From positions 1 through 5,562 of the forward strand of contig VAXS01000042.1 in the NCBI GenBank assembly GCA_005883255.1: DNA of 5,562 nucleotides. The letters are read 5' to 3'. Below are positions 1 through 5,535 of the stretch, piece after piece. Origin of the DNA: Actinomycetota bacterium (GTDB lineage: Bacteria; Actinomycetota; Thermoleophilia; Solirubrobacterales; Solirubrobacteraceae). The translations under genes were made by a program, and so were the position numbers. Numbering within the stretch: position 1 is the first letter of the stretch; every line of letters starts with the position of its first letter. The notes under the pieces are model-generated. The model did no database searches. It worked only from the letters and a program-made list of their open reading frames with translations, and was not told where the DNA came from.

Positions 1-312
1 CCGGGCACGCCGATCGAGATCGCCGTGGCGCGGGACGGCTCGGAGGTGGAGCTCGACGTCCGCGACCACGGCCCCGGGCTGCCGGACGGTCCCGGGGACG
101 CGATGTTCGAGCGCTTCTGGCGGGCCGAGCGCGGCCGCGGGCGGGGCAAGGCCGGCGCCGGGCTGGGCCTGGCGATCGTCGCCGGGATCGTGGACGCGCA
201 CGGCGGCCGGGTCCAGGCCGCCGACGTCCCCGGCGGCGGCGCGCGCTTCACCGTGCGCCTACCGGCGGGGACGCCCGCTCCCCAGCCGGCTCCGCAGCCG
301 GCGCCCAGCTAG
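1..312 (+). CDS. Sensor histidine kinase, C-terminal ATPase end (5'-partial)
   Basis: The frame is open from the first base, so the gene starts left of the window; 103 codons and a TAG stop are visible. The protein matches the end of a HATPase_c domain: G1 box DHGPGL at visible residues 22-27, F box FERFWR at 36-41, and G2 box GAGLGLAIV at 52-60, followed by the usual DAHGG and a final [10 protein letters not shown] strand. The N box, the phospho-accepting His and any sensor region lie outside the window. In this family the domain binds ATP and phosphorylates a His residue, which passes the phosphate to a response regulator. The tail after the domain is a short Pro/Ala/Gln repeat ([12 protein letters not shown]). 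The gene converges on a PepSY-domain gene, and such proteins often neighbour two-component systems in Actinobacteria. The family call is firm; the signal sensed cannot be seen. Confidence 0.9.
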   Translation, partial: PGTPIEIAVARDGSEVELDVRDHGPGLPDGPGDAMFERFWRAERGRGRGKAGAGLGLAIVAGIVDAHGGRVQAADVPGGGARFTVRLPAGTPAPQPAPQPAPS

Positions 313-322
313 ATCGGCTGGG
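304..322. terminator. Possible bidirectional hairpin between convergent genes
   Basis: CCCAGC (304-309) pairs with GCTGGG (317-322) around a 7-base loop that contains both stop codons. The stem could be extended outward through GC-rich flanks with a bulge (about 297-330). It sits exactly where the kinase and PepSY genes converge, so it could end transcripts from both sides. No U-tract follows on either strand, and GC-rich DNA forms such stems by chance, so this is tentative. Confidence 0.35.
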
Positions 323-809
323 TCGGCGGCTGGCCCGGACCCGGGTCGACGCCCGGCACCGGGCCCGCCCCGGGCGGGGGACCATCGCCGCCAGTCCCTC
401 GGCGATGGGCGCCCCGGGGCCCGCAGGGCCCTCCCCGCCCGGGGGCGAACGCCTGGACGGCGGTCACCTTGAAGTCCTTGTCGACCAGCACCCTCACGAA
501 GCTGCCGTTGGACTTGCGCAGGTGGGCCTCGTAGGCCGAGCGCTGGCCGTCGCTCTCCAGCCGCAGGACGGTGGCGCCCGGGACCTTCGCCAGCGCGGCC
601 TGGCGGACCTTGTCGGCCGTGGTCCCGGTCAGCGGGGTCTCGTCGTGACGGTAGCCGTGGGGTCCGCCGAAGCCGTACGGGCCGGGCGCTCCGCGCGGCG
701 TGGAGGTCGTCCCCGGTCCCGACGCGGCGCCGGCGAGCGCGGCGCTGCCGATCGCGATCGCGGCCAGTCCGGCGAGGACGAGGACGAGGTTGCGTGCGCT
801 CCTGAGCAT
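309..809 (-). CDS. Secreted or membrane-anchored PepSY-domain protein
   Basis: This 166-aa protein starts at ATG 809, preceded by an AGGAG ribosome site (818-822) at 8-nt spacing. An in-frame ATG at 842 has a poorly placed SD and would lengthen the signal sequence. Residues 1-30 form a signal peptide or anchor: LRSAR, then a hydrophobic run ending ALAGAA. Residues 31-60 are a Gly/Pro/His-rich linker. Residues 60-121 match a PepSY domain, with [18 protein letters not shown], then a YEAHLRK strand and a [15 protein letters not shown] strand. The tail from 122 on is Gly/Pro-rich and probably disordered. PepSY domains are found in peptidase-inhibitor propeptides and in small envelope proteins near two-component systems; the exact role here is unknown. 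The stop shares CTAG with the kinase stop. The reading frame is open far upstream into the damaged M23-like gene, but the ribosome site supports an independent start. Confidence 0.85.
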   Translation of the reverse strand: MLRSARNLVLVLAGLAAIAIGSAALAGAASGPGTTSTPRGAPGPYGFGGPHGYRHDETPLTGTTADKVRQAALAKVPGATVLRLESDGQRSAYEAHLRKSNGSFVRVLVDKDFKVTAVQAFAPGRGGPCGPRGAHRRGTGGDGPPPGAGPVPGVDPGPGQPPTQPI

Positions 810-853
810 GGTGACGGCTCCTCGGGATCGGAGGGCGTCCATCTTCCCGCGCC

Positions 854-882
854 ATCCTGAGAGCACCCTGGGTAACCCTGAG
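854..882 (-). promoter_or_regulatory. Three direct repeats upstream of the PepSY gene (possible response-regulator site)
   Basis: On the + strand, ATCCTGAG (854-861), ACCCTGGG (865-872) and ACCCTGAG (875-882) start 11 and 10 bases apart. On the coding strand this reads as CTCAGGGT, CCCAGGGT, CTCAGGAT. Direct repeats at one helical turn are the usual target form of OmpR/PhoB-type response regulators. The block lies 45-73 bp upstream of the PepSY start. A convincing -10 box was not found, so promoter position is unknown. The partner kinase would plausibly be the one at the left edge, but this is inference. Confidence 0.4.
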
Positions 883-898
883 GGTCTGCTGGGACTCC

Positions 899-1621
899 TC
901 AGTGCGAGCGGGCGAGGATCTGGTCCGGCGTTCACATGCGTCCCCACGGGGACGAGCGCGGGCGCGGCGTGCCCGTAGTACACGAACCGGCCCGCGTAGG
1001 GCCCGTGGTCGATGCGCAGGACGGGCGCGTAGGGGCCGAAGCCGGGGATCCCCTCGCGGACGATGGTCCCGCTGGTGATCGCCACCTCCACCGCGCCGCC
1101 GCCGCAGGCGAAGCCGTGCGTGGCGATGTCGATGCCCTGGTCCGGCGTCCACGTGCTGGGGTCGAGCGCCACCGAGAGCGGGCTGATCGGGAACGCCCAG
1201 CCGCCCACCGACGGCCCGCTCGGTCCCTGGATGAACGACTGCGTGCTGTTGCCGCCCGGCAGCACGATGCCCTGCTTGCGCAGCTGCTGCAGCTCGCGGC
1301 GGACCTCGGCGTCGGAGGGCGCGCCGGGCGCGATGTGGTGGCCGGTGCTGCTGGTGGCCGCAGCCTTGGGGAGCGGGTCGGCCTCCCCCACCTTCCCGGC
1401 CACCGAGACCGCGGCGCCCGCGGGACCGGCCGCCGCGCCGCCCACCGCGGTGTGATGGGCCGCTGGCTGGCCCGGATCACGTCGGCCAGCGAGACGTCCT
1501 GTCCGGCGCCGCGCGAGGTCGACGATCCGCCGGTCAGCAGCACGACCGCCGCCCCCACGGCCGCTCCCACGACCACGAGCGCAACGCACGCCACCTGCCA
1601 GCGTCGGAACCTAGTGCGCAT
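899..1621 (-). pseudogene. Damaged M23/LytM-like membrane-anchored protein (frameshifted, C-terminally truncated)
   Basis: The gene starts at ATG 1621 with GGGAGG (1625-1630) just upstream, overlapping the regulator gene by 11 bp. The first frame gives a sensible start: MRTRFRRW, a membrane segment at residues 10-30, and a linker ending near [12 protein letters not shown]. It then becomes Arg/Ser/Pro-rich nonsense until TGA at 932. The neighbouring frame takes over sensibly from about 1455: [29 protein letters not shown], then an M23-like core with [49 protein letters not shown] one-base deletion in this sequence near 1450-1475 would explain the switch. The core stops at about 924; the following segment with the HxH zinc motif (usually SxGPHLE-like) is absent. 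Back in the first frame, eight or nine residues (DQILARSH) lead to TGA at 899-901. The first zinc ligand also looks replaced (D in DQGID where LytM has H). It may be a pseudogene, or the frameshift may be a sequencing error in a non-catalytic family member. Confidence 0.6.
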
Positions 1622-2081
1622 CCGCCTCCCGGCAAGAGGGGCAGCGCCCGTGGAGCACGACCTCGTGGGCGTCGACCTGGAAGTCGACCCGGCGGGCCAG
1701 ACGGGCGATGGCCTGCTCGAGGGCGCGGTCCTCGAACGGCAGGATCCGCTCGCAGCGCTCGCACACCACGTGGTGGTGGTGCTCGCCGCTGGGCAGCGCC
1801 GCCTCGTAGAGCGCCTCGCCCTGGCCCACCTCCAGTCGCTGGACCAGTCCCAGTCCGTGCAGGGTCTCCAGCGCCCGGTAGACGCTGGCCAGCGAGACCC
1901 GGGGGCCGGCTGCGCGCAGCGCCGCGTGGATCTCCTGGGCGCTGGTGGCGCAGTCCTGGGCGGTGAGGAAGTCGATCACCGCCTCCCGGGCCCCGCCTCG
2001 TCGCAGCCCGGCGTCCTGCAGCGCGCGCCGGGCATGACCGGCCCACGGTCCCGGCGGGTGACGGTCCGTCGTCGAGCTCAT
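1611..2081 (-). CDS. zur: Fur-family metalloregulator, probably the zinc uptake repressor Zur
   Basis: This 156-aa protein starts at ATG 2081, sharing ATGA with the permease stop; AAGGA (2092-2096) lies 10 nt upstream. The N-terminal winged helix spans about residues 18-85, with recognition helix SLASVYRALETL at 63-74. The dimerisation and metal domain follows: GEHHHHVVCERC (99-110) with His 101-104, and structural Cys pairs C107/C110 and C147/C150, as in Fur and Zur proteins that hold a structural zinc. Proteins of this family bind DNA when metal-loaded and repress uptake genes. Its place as fourth gene of a ZnuABC-type operon argues for Zur rather than Fur or PerR. One caution: in actinobacterial Zur a Cys a few residues before the HHHH cluster helps form a regulatory zinc site; here that stretch reads LYEAALPSGE and has no Cys. 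Autoregulation through the box at 5472-5492 is likely but inferred. Confidence 0.85.
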   Translation of the reverse strand: MSSTTDRHPPGPWAGHARRALQDAGLRRGGAREAVIDFLTAQDCATSAQEIHAALRAAGPRVSLASVYRALETLHGLGLVQRLEVGQGEALYEAALPSGEHHHHVVCERCERILPFEDRALEQAIARLARRVDFQVDAHEVVLHGRCPSCREADAH

Positions 2082-2932
2082 GCGGGGAGCGTCCTTCGTT
2101 CGTGGGTGACGGCGGGCCGCACGGCCTGGACGGCGAGCGACGCCAGGTAGGTGAGGACCATGACGCCGGCGATCGAGGCTCCCGCCGCGGTCTTCAGGTA
2201 GTAGGAAGCGTAGAGGCCACCCAGGCCGGCGAGCGCCGCCAGCCCCACGGCCGTCGCCATCAGCGGCACCATCCGGCGGCAGTGCAGGCGGGCGGCCGCC
2301 GGCGGCGCCACCACCACGGCCACCACCAGGAGGTTCCCCAGGGCCTGGACGCCGATCAGGACCGCGACGGCCAGTAGCACCAGCACGGCCAGGTCGGCCA
2401 CCAGGGGGCGGGCGCCCACGGACCGGGCGCTGAGGCGGTCGAAGCCCACCGCCAGCAGGCGGGTGTGCAGCAGCCGCAAGGCGATCGTGACGGCGGCGGC
2501 CAGGCCGGCGGCCAGCGCCAGGTCCCCGGGCGTGATCGCCAGGATGTCGCCGAACAGCAGTCCCTGCACGCCCGGCGGCGAGCTGGGCGACAACGCCAGC
2601 AGGACGCCCAGCCCGAACAGCGCCGTCACGACCACCGCCACGCCGGTGTCGCGTCCGATCGCCGGGACACGTCCCACCAGCGCCACCGCCACCGCGGCCA
2701 CCAGCAGGCCCAGGGCCCCGCCCAGCACCAACGGGAGGCCGGTCAGGGCTGCGACGACCAGGCCGGGGAACATGGCGTGCGGCAGCGACTCCGCGCTGTA
2801 GGAGGCCTCGTAGAACACCACCCAGCAGCCCAGCGCGGCGCCGCTGAGGCTGAGCAGCAGCGACTCGACCAGGGCGCGCTGCATGATCCCCTGGCTCCAG
2901 GGGTGCACGAGCGCGTGCCAAACCGCGCTCAC
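2078..2932 (-). CDS. znuB: Zinc/manganese-type ABC transporter permease (ZnuB-like)
   Basis: This 284-aa protein starts at GTG 2932, which overlaps the ATPase stop as GTGA and has AGGAGG (2937-2942) 4 nt upstream. An ATG at 2884 would remove the first 16 residues and has no comparable support. It belongs to the ABC-3 permease family, with about eight hydrophobic segments, for example residues 21-40, 56-90, 98-115, 135-152, 178-196, 200-212, 225-245 and 252-270. Family hallmarks visible include SLPHAMFPGLVVA (49-61) near the N-terminus and the cytoplasmic loop AVGFDRLSARSVG (161-173), which contacts the ATPase. In the cell it would form half of the membrane channel. It is homologous to the permease half of the fusion protein at 3696-5447, so the importer is probably a heterodimer. 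It is translationally coupled on both sides (GTGA upstream, ATGA downstream). Confidence 0.9.
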   Translation of the reverse strand: MSAVWHALVHPWSQGIMQRALVESLLLSLSGAALGCWVVFYEASYSAESLPHAMFPGLVVAALTGLPLVLGGALGLLVAAVAVALVGRVPAIGRDTGVAVVVTALFGLGVLLALSPSSPPGVQGLLFGDILAITPGDLALAAGLAAAVTIALRLLHTRLLAVGFDRLSARSVGARPLVADLAVLVLLAVAVLIGVQALGNLLVVAVVVAPPAAARLHCRRMVPLMATAVGLAALAGLGGLYASYYLKTAAGASIAGVMVLTYLASLAVQAVRPAVTHERRTLPA

Positions 2933-3717
2933 CGTGCCTCCTCGTCGTGGTCGTGGTGGTGGGGCGGCACGATCGCCAGCTCCCCGCGCCCGCCGTCGGG
3001 CAGCGGCACGATCGCGGCGCCGTACGTCGCCTCCAGGACGGGGCGGGTGAGCGTCGAGTCCGGCGGCCCGAAGGCGATCTGGCGGCGGTTGAGGCACAAC
3101 ACCAGGTCCCAGGCCCGGGCCTGGTCGAGGTCGTGGGTGGCGACCAGCACCGCCCGGCCGTCCGCGACCAGCCGGTCGACCAGGCGCATCAGCCGCTCCG
3201 CGCTCTGGCTGTCCATGCCGCTGAAGGGCTCGTCGAGCAGCAGGAGGCGGGTGTCCTGTACCAGCGCGCGGGCCACCAGCACCCGTTGTCGCTGGCCGCC
3301 GGACAGCTCGCCGAACGAGGTGTCCGCCTGCTCGCGCAGGCCCACCAGGCCCAGCGCCTCGAGCGCGTCGCGTCGCTCGGCCCGGCCCGGTCGCCGCCAC
3401 CAGGCCAGCCGGGGGATCGTGCCCATCAGGGCCACGTCGAGGGCCGAGACCGGGAAGTCCAGCCGGGTGCGCTCGGTCTGGGGGACCGTGGCGCAGCGCG
3501 CCCGCACGCCGACGGTTCCGGCGGTGGGCTGGAGCTCGCCCAGCAGGACGCGGAACAGCGTGGTCTTGCCGCCGCCGTTGGGACCAAGGACGGCGATGCG
3601 CGCGCCGGGGGCGACGTCGAAGCTCACGCCGGTCAGGACCGGCGGGCCTCCGTAGCCGGCGGCCAGACCGCGCGCGTGGGCCAGCGCCTCGTGGCTCACA
3701 GGCCGGGGATCGAGCAT
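2929..3717 (-). CDS. znuC: Zinc ABC transporter ATP-binding protein (ZnuC-like) with His-rich tail
   Basis: This 262-aa protein starts at ATG 3717, with a strong GGAGG (3723-3727) at 5-nt spacing; this start overlaps the fusion gene by 22 bp. A GTG at 3699 would give a 4-bp GTGA overlap like the other junctions but lacks a ribosome site. All ABC ATPase motifs are intact: Walker A GPNGGGKTT (45-53), Q-loop Q80, signature LSGGQRQ (138-144), Walker B LLLLDEP (158-164), D-loop SGMD (166-169) and H-loop H195. The protein hydrolyses ATP on the cytoplasmic face to drive import. The C-terminus adds a short region ending PPHHHDHDEEAR, a His/Asp/Glu cluster absent from the catalytic core. Such clusters can bind zinc, but a regulatory role here is speculation. 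Substrate assignment as zinc comes from the binding-protein ligands and the Zur gene in the same operon. Confidence 0.93.
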   Translation of the reverse strand: MLDPRPVSHEALAHARGLAAGYGGPPVLTGVSFDVAPGARIAVLGPNGGGKTTLFRVLLGELQPTAGTVGVRARCATVPQTERTRLDFPVSALDVALMGTIPRLAWWRRPGRAERRDALEALGLVGLREQADTSFGELSGGQRQRVLVARALVQDTRLLLLDEPFSGMDSQSAERLMRLVDRLVADGRAVLVATHDLDQARAWDLVLCLNRRQIAFGPPDSTLTRPVLEATYGAAIVPLPDGGRGELAIVPPHHHDHDEEAR

Positions 3718-5447
3718 CCGGCCCTCCCGCCGGTGAACCCGCGGACCATCGCGTCGGCGTTGTGCGTCTCCATCGTCAAGTAGGTGGCTCCGGCCGAGCC
3801 GGCCGGGCCCAGCGTGTCCCCGTACAGGGTGAGGTTCCCGATGACTCCGGTCTGGCGGGCCACGCCCTGGGCGAGCTTGGGGTTGATGGAGCTCTCGAGG
3901 AAGATCGCCTTGACCCGCTCGCGGCGGACCTGGTCGGACAGGGCGGCGATGTCGCCCGCCGAGGGCTGGGCCTGCGTGGTCTGGGAGGGGATGATCGCCC
4001 CCACCACCTGCACGCCGTAGCGCCGGGCGAAGTAATTGAACGCGTCGTGGCTGGTGACCAGCTTGCGCTGGCCGGCGGGGACCGCGGCGAAGCAGCTCTG
4101 GATGCCGGCGTCCAGCGCTGCCAGGCGGGTCAGGTAGCGGGCGGCGTTGGCCTGGTAGTCGGCCCGGTGGCCGGGGTCGGCCCGGACCAGCGCGTCGCGG
4201 ATGCCCCGCACCGCGGACTGCGCGTTGCGCGGGTCGTGCCACCAGTGGGGATCGAACCGGGAGGCCTCGGGCCCGCTGGACTCGCCTGGGAAGCGCGCCA
4301 CCGTGGCCTGACCCAGGTCCACCACGCGCGGACGGCCGCCGGCCTCGTCGACCACCTTGGACATCCAGCGGTCCAGGTTGTCGCCGTTGACGAACACCAG
4401 CCTGGCGCCGGCGGTGGCGGTGACGTCCTTGGGTCGGGGCTCGTACTCGTGGGGGTCGGTGTTGGGCTGGAGGATCTGGTGAAGCGAGACGTCGTGGCCG
4501 CCCACGGCCCGGACGAAGTCGCCGATCTGGGTGGTGGTGGCCACCACGGCCACGCCGCCGCCGCTGGAGCCCGCGGACGCGCCGCACCCGGCCAGCGCCA
4601 GCGCGACCAGCGCCGCGGCGACGGCGGCCAGCGGGCGGCGCCGGGCGCGGGGCAGCGCCCGGGCCAGCGCGGCGAGGAGGAAGATCGCGCCGGCCAGCAC
4701 GGCGATCGCCGCGCCGGGCGGGATGTTCGCCTTGACCGACAGCCACAGCCCGGCGGTCCCCTCGGCGGCGGTGAGGAGGACCGAGCTCGCCTGCCAGCTG
4801 CCCAGGCGGCGGGTCCACAGCCGGGCGGTGGCGGCCGGGACGACCAGGAGCGCCGCCGCCAGCAGCGAGCCGATCGCGGTCAGGCTGGCCACGGCGGCGA
4901 AGGCCACCATCCCCAGCAGCAGGAGGTCCCCGGCGCTGGAGCGCAGCCCCATCGCGTCGGCCGACTCGCGATCGAAGCCGGCGGCCAGCCAGCGCGGCCC
5001 GGCGCTCAGCGTGGCCAGGACGGCCAGCAGGCTGAGGCCACCCGCCACCAGGATGTCGCGGGTCCCCACCACGAGGAGGCTCCCGAACAGCTGGTTCTCG
5101 ACGCCCGACCCGGAGTGGAAGACGTCGGAGGCGAGGATGATCCCCAGCGCGAGCGCGCCCACGAGCACGATCGCGGTCTGGCTGTCGTAGCCGGAGCGCT
5201 GGCGGGCGGACAGCCGTCCCACGCCGGCCGCGAAGACAGCCGCCACGCCGGCGGCGCCCAGCGGCGCCGCGAACCCCAGTCCGGCGGCGAGCACCAGCCC
5301 CGGGAATGAGGCGGCCGCGACCGCATGGGTGAAGAACGCCAGCCCGCGGAGCACGATCCAGGTCCCCAGCAACCCCGCCCCGACCGACAGGACGAGCACC
5401 TCGACCAGGCCACGCTGCACGAACGCGAGATCGAACGGATCGAGCAC
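3696..5447 (-). CDS. Fused ABC permease and zinc-binding lipoprotein (ZnuB-ZnuA fusion)
   Basis: This is one open frame of 583 aa from GTG 5447 to TGA 3698. Residues 1 to about 264 are a complete ABC-3 family permease with about eight membrane segments, including FFTHAVAAASFPG (38-50) and the ATPase-contact loop AAGFDRESADAMG (155-167). Residues 265-288 read RALPRARRRP, then a hydrophobic stretch ending in lipobox LAGC (C288), exactly a lipoprotein signal sequence but internal. Residues 297-572 are a ZnuA/TroA-family binding protein: PHEYEPRPKD with H333, DPHWWHDP with H401, SHDAFNYF with H467, and YGDTL with D544. A His (not Glu) at the third position favours zinc over manganese. The Arg-rich stretch would stay cytoplasmic, so the binding domain would face outwards, tethered or released by cleavage at C288. 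No SD-supported ATG or GTG starts the second half; the nearest upstream in-frame GTG (4700) is inside a membrane segment. No SD precedes the GTG at 5447, so the transcript may be leaderless or nearly so. Confidence 0.88.
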   Translation of the reverse strand: MLDPFDLAFVQRGLVEVLVLSVGAGLLGTWIVLRGLAFFTHAVAAASFPGLVLAAGLGFAAPLGAAGVAAVFAAGVGRLSARQRSGYDSQTAIVLVGALALGIILASDVFHSGSGVENQLFGSLLVVGTRDILVAGGLSLLAVLATLSAGPRWLAAGFDRESADAMGLRSSAGDLLLLGMVAFAAVASLTAIGSLLAAALLVVPAATARLWTRRLGSWQASSVLLTAAEGTAGLWLSVKANIPPGAAIAVLAGAIFLLAALARALPRARRRPLAAVAAALVALALAGCGASAGSSGGGVAVVATTTQIGDFVRAVGGHDVSLHQILQPNTDPHEYEPRPKDVTATAGARLVFVNGDNLDRWMSKVVDEAGGRPRVVDLGQATVARFPGESSGPEASRFDPHWWHDPRNAQSAVRGIRDALVRADPGHRADYQANAARYLTRLAALDAGIQSCFAAVPAGQRKLVTSHDAFNYFARRYGVQVVGAIIPSQTTQAQPSAGDIAALSDQVRRERVKAIFLESSINPKLAQGVARQTGVIGNLTLYGDTLGPAGSAGATYLTMETHNADAMVRGFTGGRAGCSIPGL

Positions 5448-5471
5448 GGGCGCGGCACGCTAGCAGATAGT

Positions 5472-5492
5472 TGCGAGTGGTTCTCATTCTCA
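5472..5492 (-). promoter_or_regulatory. Fur/Zur-box-like operator of the zinc operon
   Basis: The 15-mer TGCGAGTGGTTCTCA (5472-5486, + strand) is an imperfect 7-1-7 inverted repeat, matching 11 of 14 positions of a generic Fur-type TGAGAAT-N-ATTCTCA palindrome by eye. A second ATTCTCA half-site abuts it (5486-5492), so two overlapping sites are possible. It lies 25-45 bp upstream of the GTG at 5447, where a bound repressor would overlap a core promoter. A possible -10 (TAGCGT, minus strand, 5457-5462) is 9 nt from the start codon; no good -35 was seen. Binding by the Zur-like protein of this operon is inferred. Confidence 0.55.
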
Positions 5493-5523
5493 GTGCGCCG
5501 GGTTCCCCCGCGCCCCAGGGCGG

Positions 5524-5529
5524 GATACT
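5524..5529 (+). promoter_or_regulatory. Weak -10-like box before the rightward gene
   Basis: GATACT ends 6 bases before the GTG at 5536, the spacing expected if transcription begins at or next to the start codon (a leaderless transcript, common in Actinobacteria). No SD sequence lies upstream of this GTG in the space available, which fits. No -35 was recognised and six bases are easily matched by chance. Confidence 0.25.
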
Positions 5530-5535
5530 GGCCCG

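Noticed and set aside
283..303. Repeated CAGCCGGC-like units at the end of the kinase gene
   Set aside because: Two or three short units that simply encode the Pro-Ala-Gln tail; too short to call a repeat element.
840..842. Upstream ATG as the PepSY start
   Set aside because: The ATG at 809 has AGGAG at good spacing and gives a normal signal peptide; the upstream codon has a poorly placed SD.
936..2150. 404-codon open frame on the + strand across the M23-like and regulator genes
   Set aside because: It is antisense to the convincing Fur-family gene and reads as Arg/Ala/Gly/Val-rich shadow sequence.
2465..3655. 396-codon open frame on the + strand across the ATPase and second permease
   Set aside because: It is antisense to two clear ABC genes and has low-complexity Gln/Arg/Ser composition with no recognisable motif.
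4698..4700. Internal GTG as a separate start for the binding-protein half
   Set aside because: It lies inside the last permease membrane segment, has no SD sequence, and would leave an unusually long N-terminus before the lipobox.
3762..5309. 515-codon open frame on the + strand opposite the fusion gene
   Set aside because: Its composition (Gly/Ala/Arg/Gln/His-rich, no domain-like pattern) is that of antisense shadow coding in GC-rich DNA, while the minus strand holds a clear permease and binding protein.
2929..5487. 852-codon open frame on the - strand beginning upstream of the fusion gene
   Set aside because: Only its last 262 codons (from 3717) are a real ATPase; the preceding part is an out-of-frame shadow of the fusion gene.
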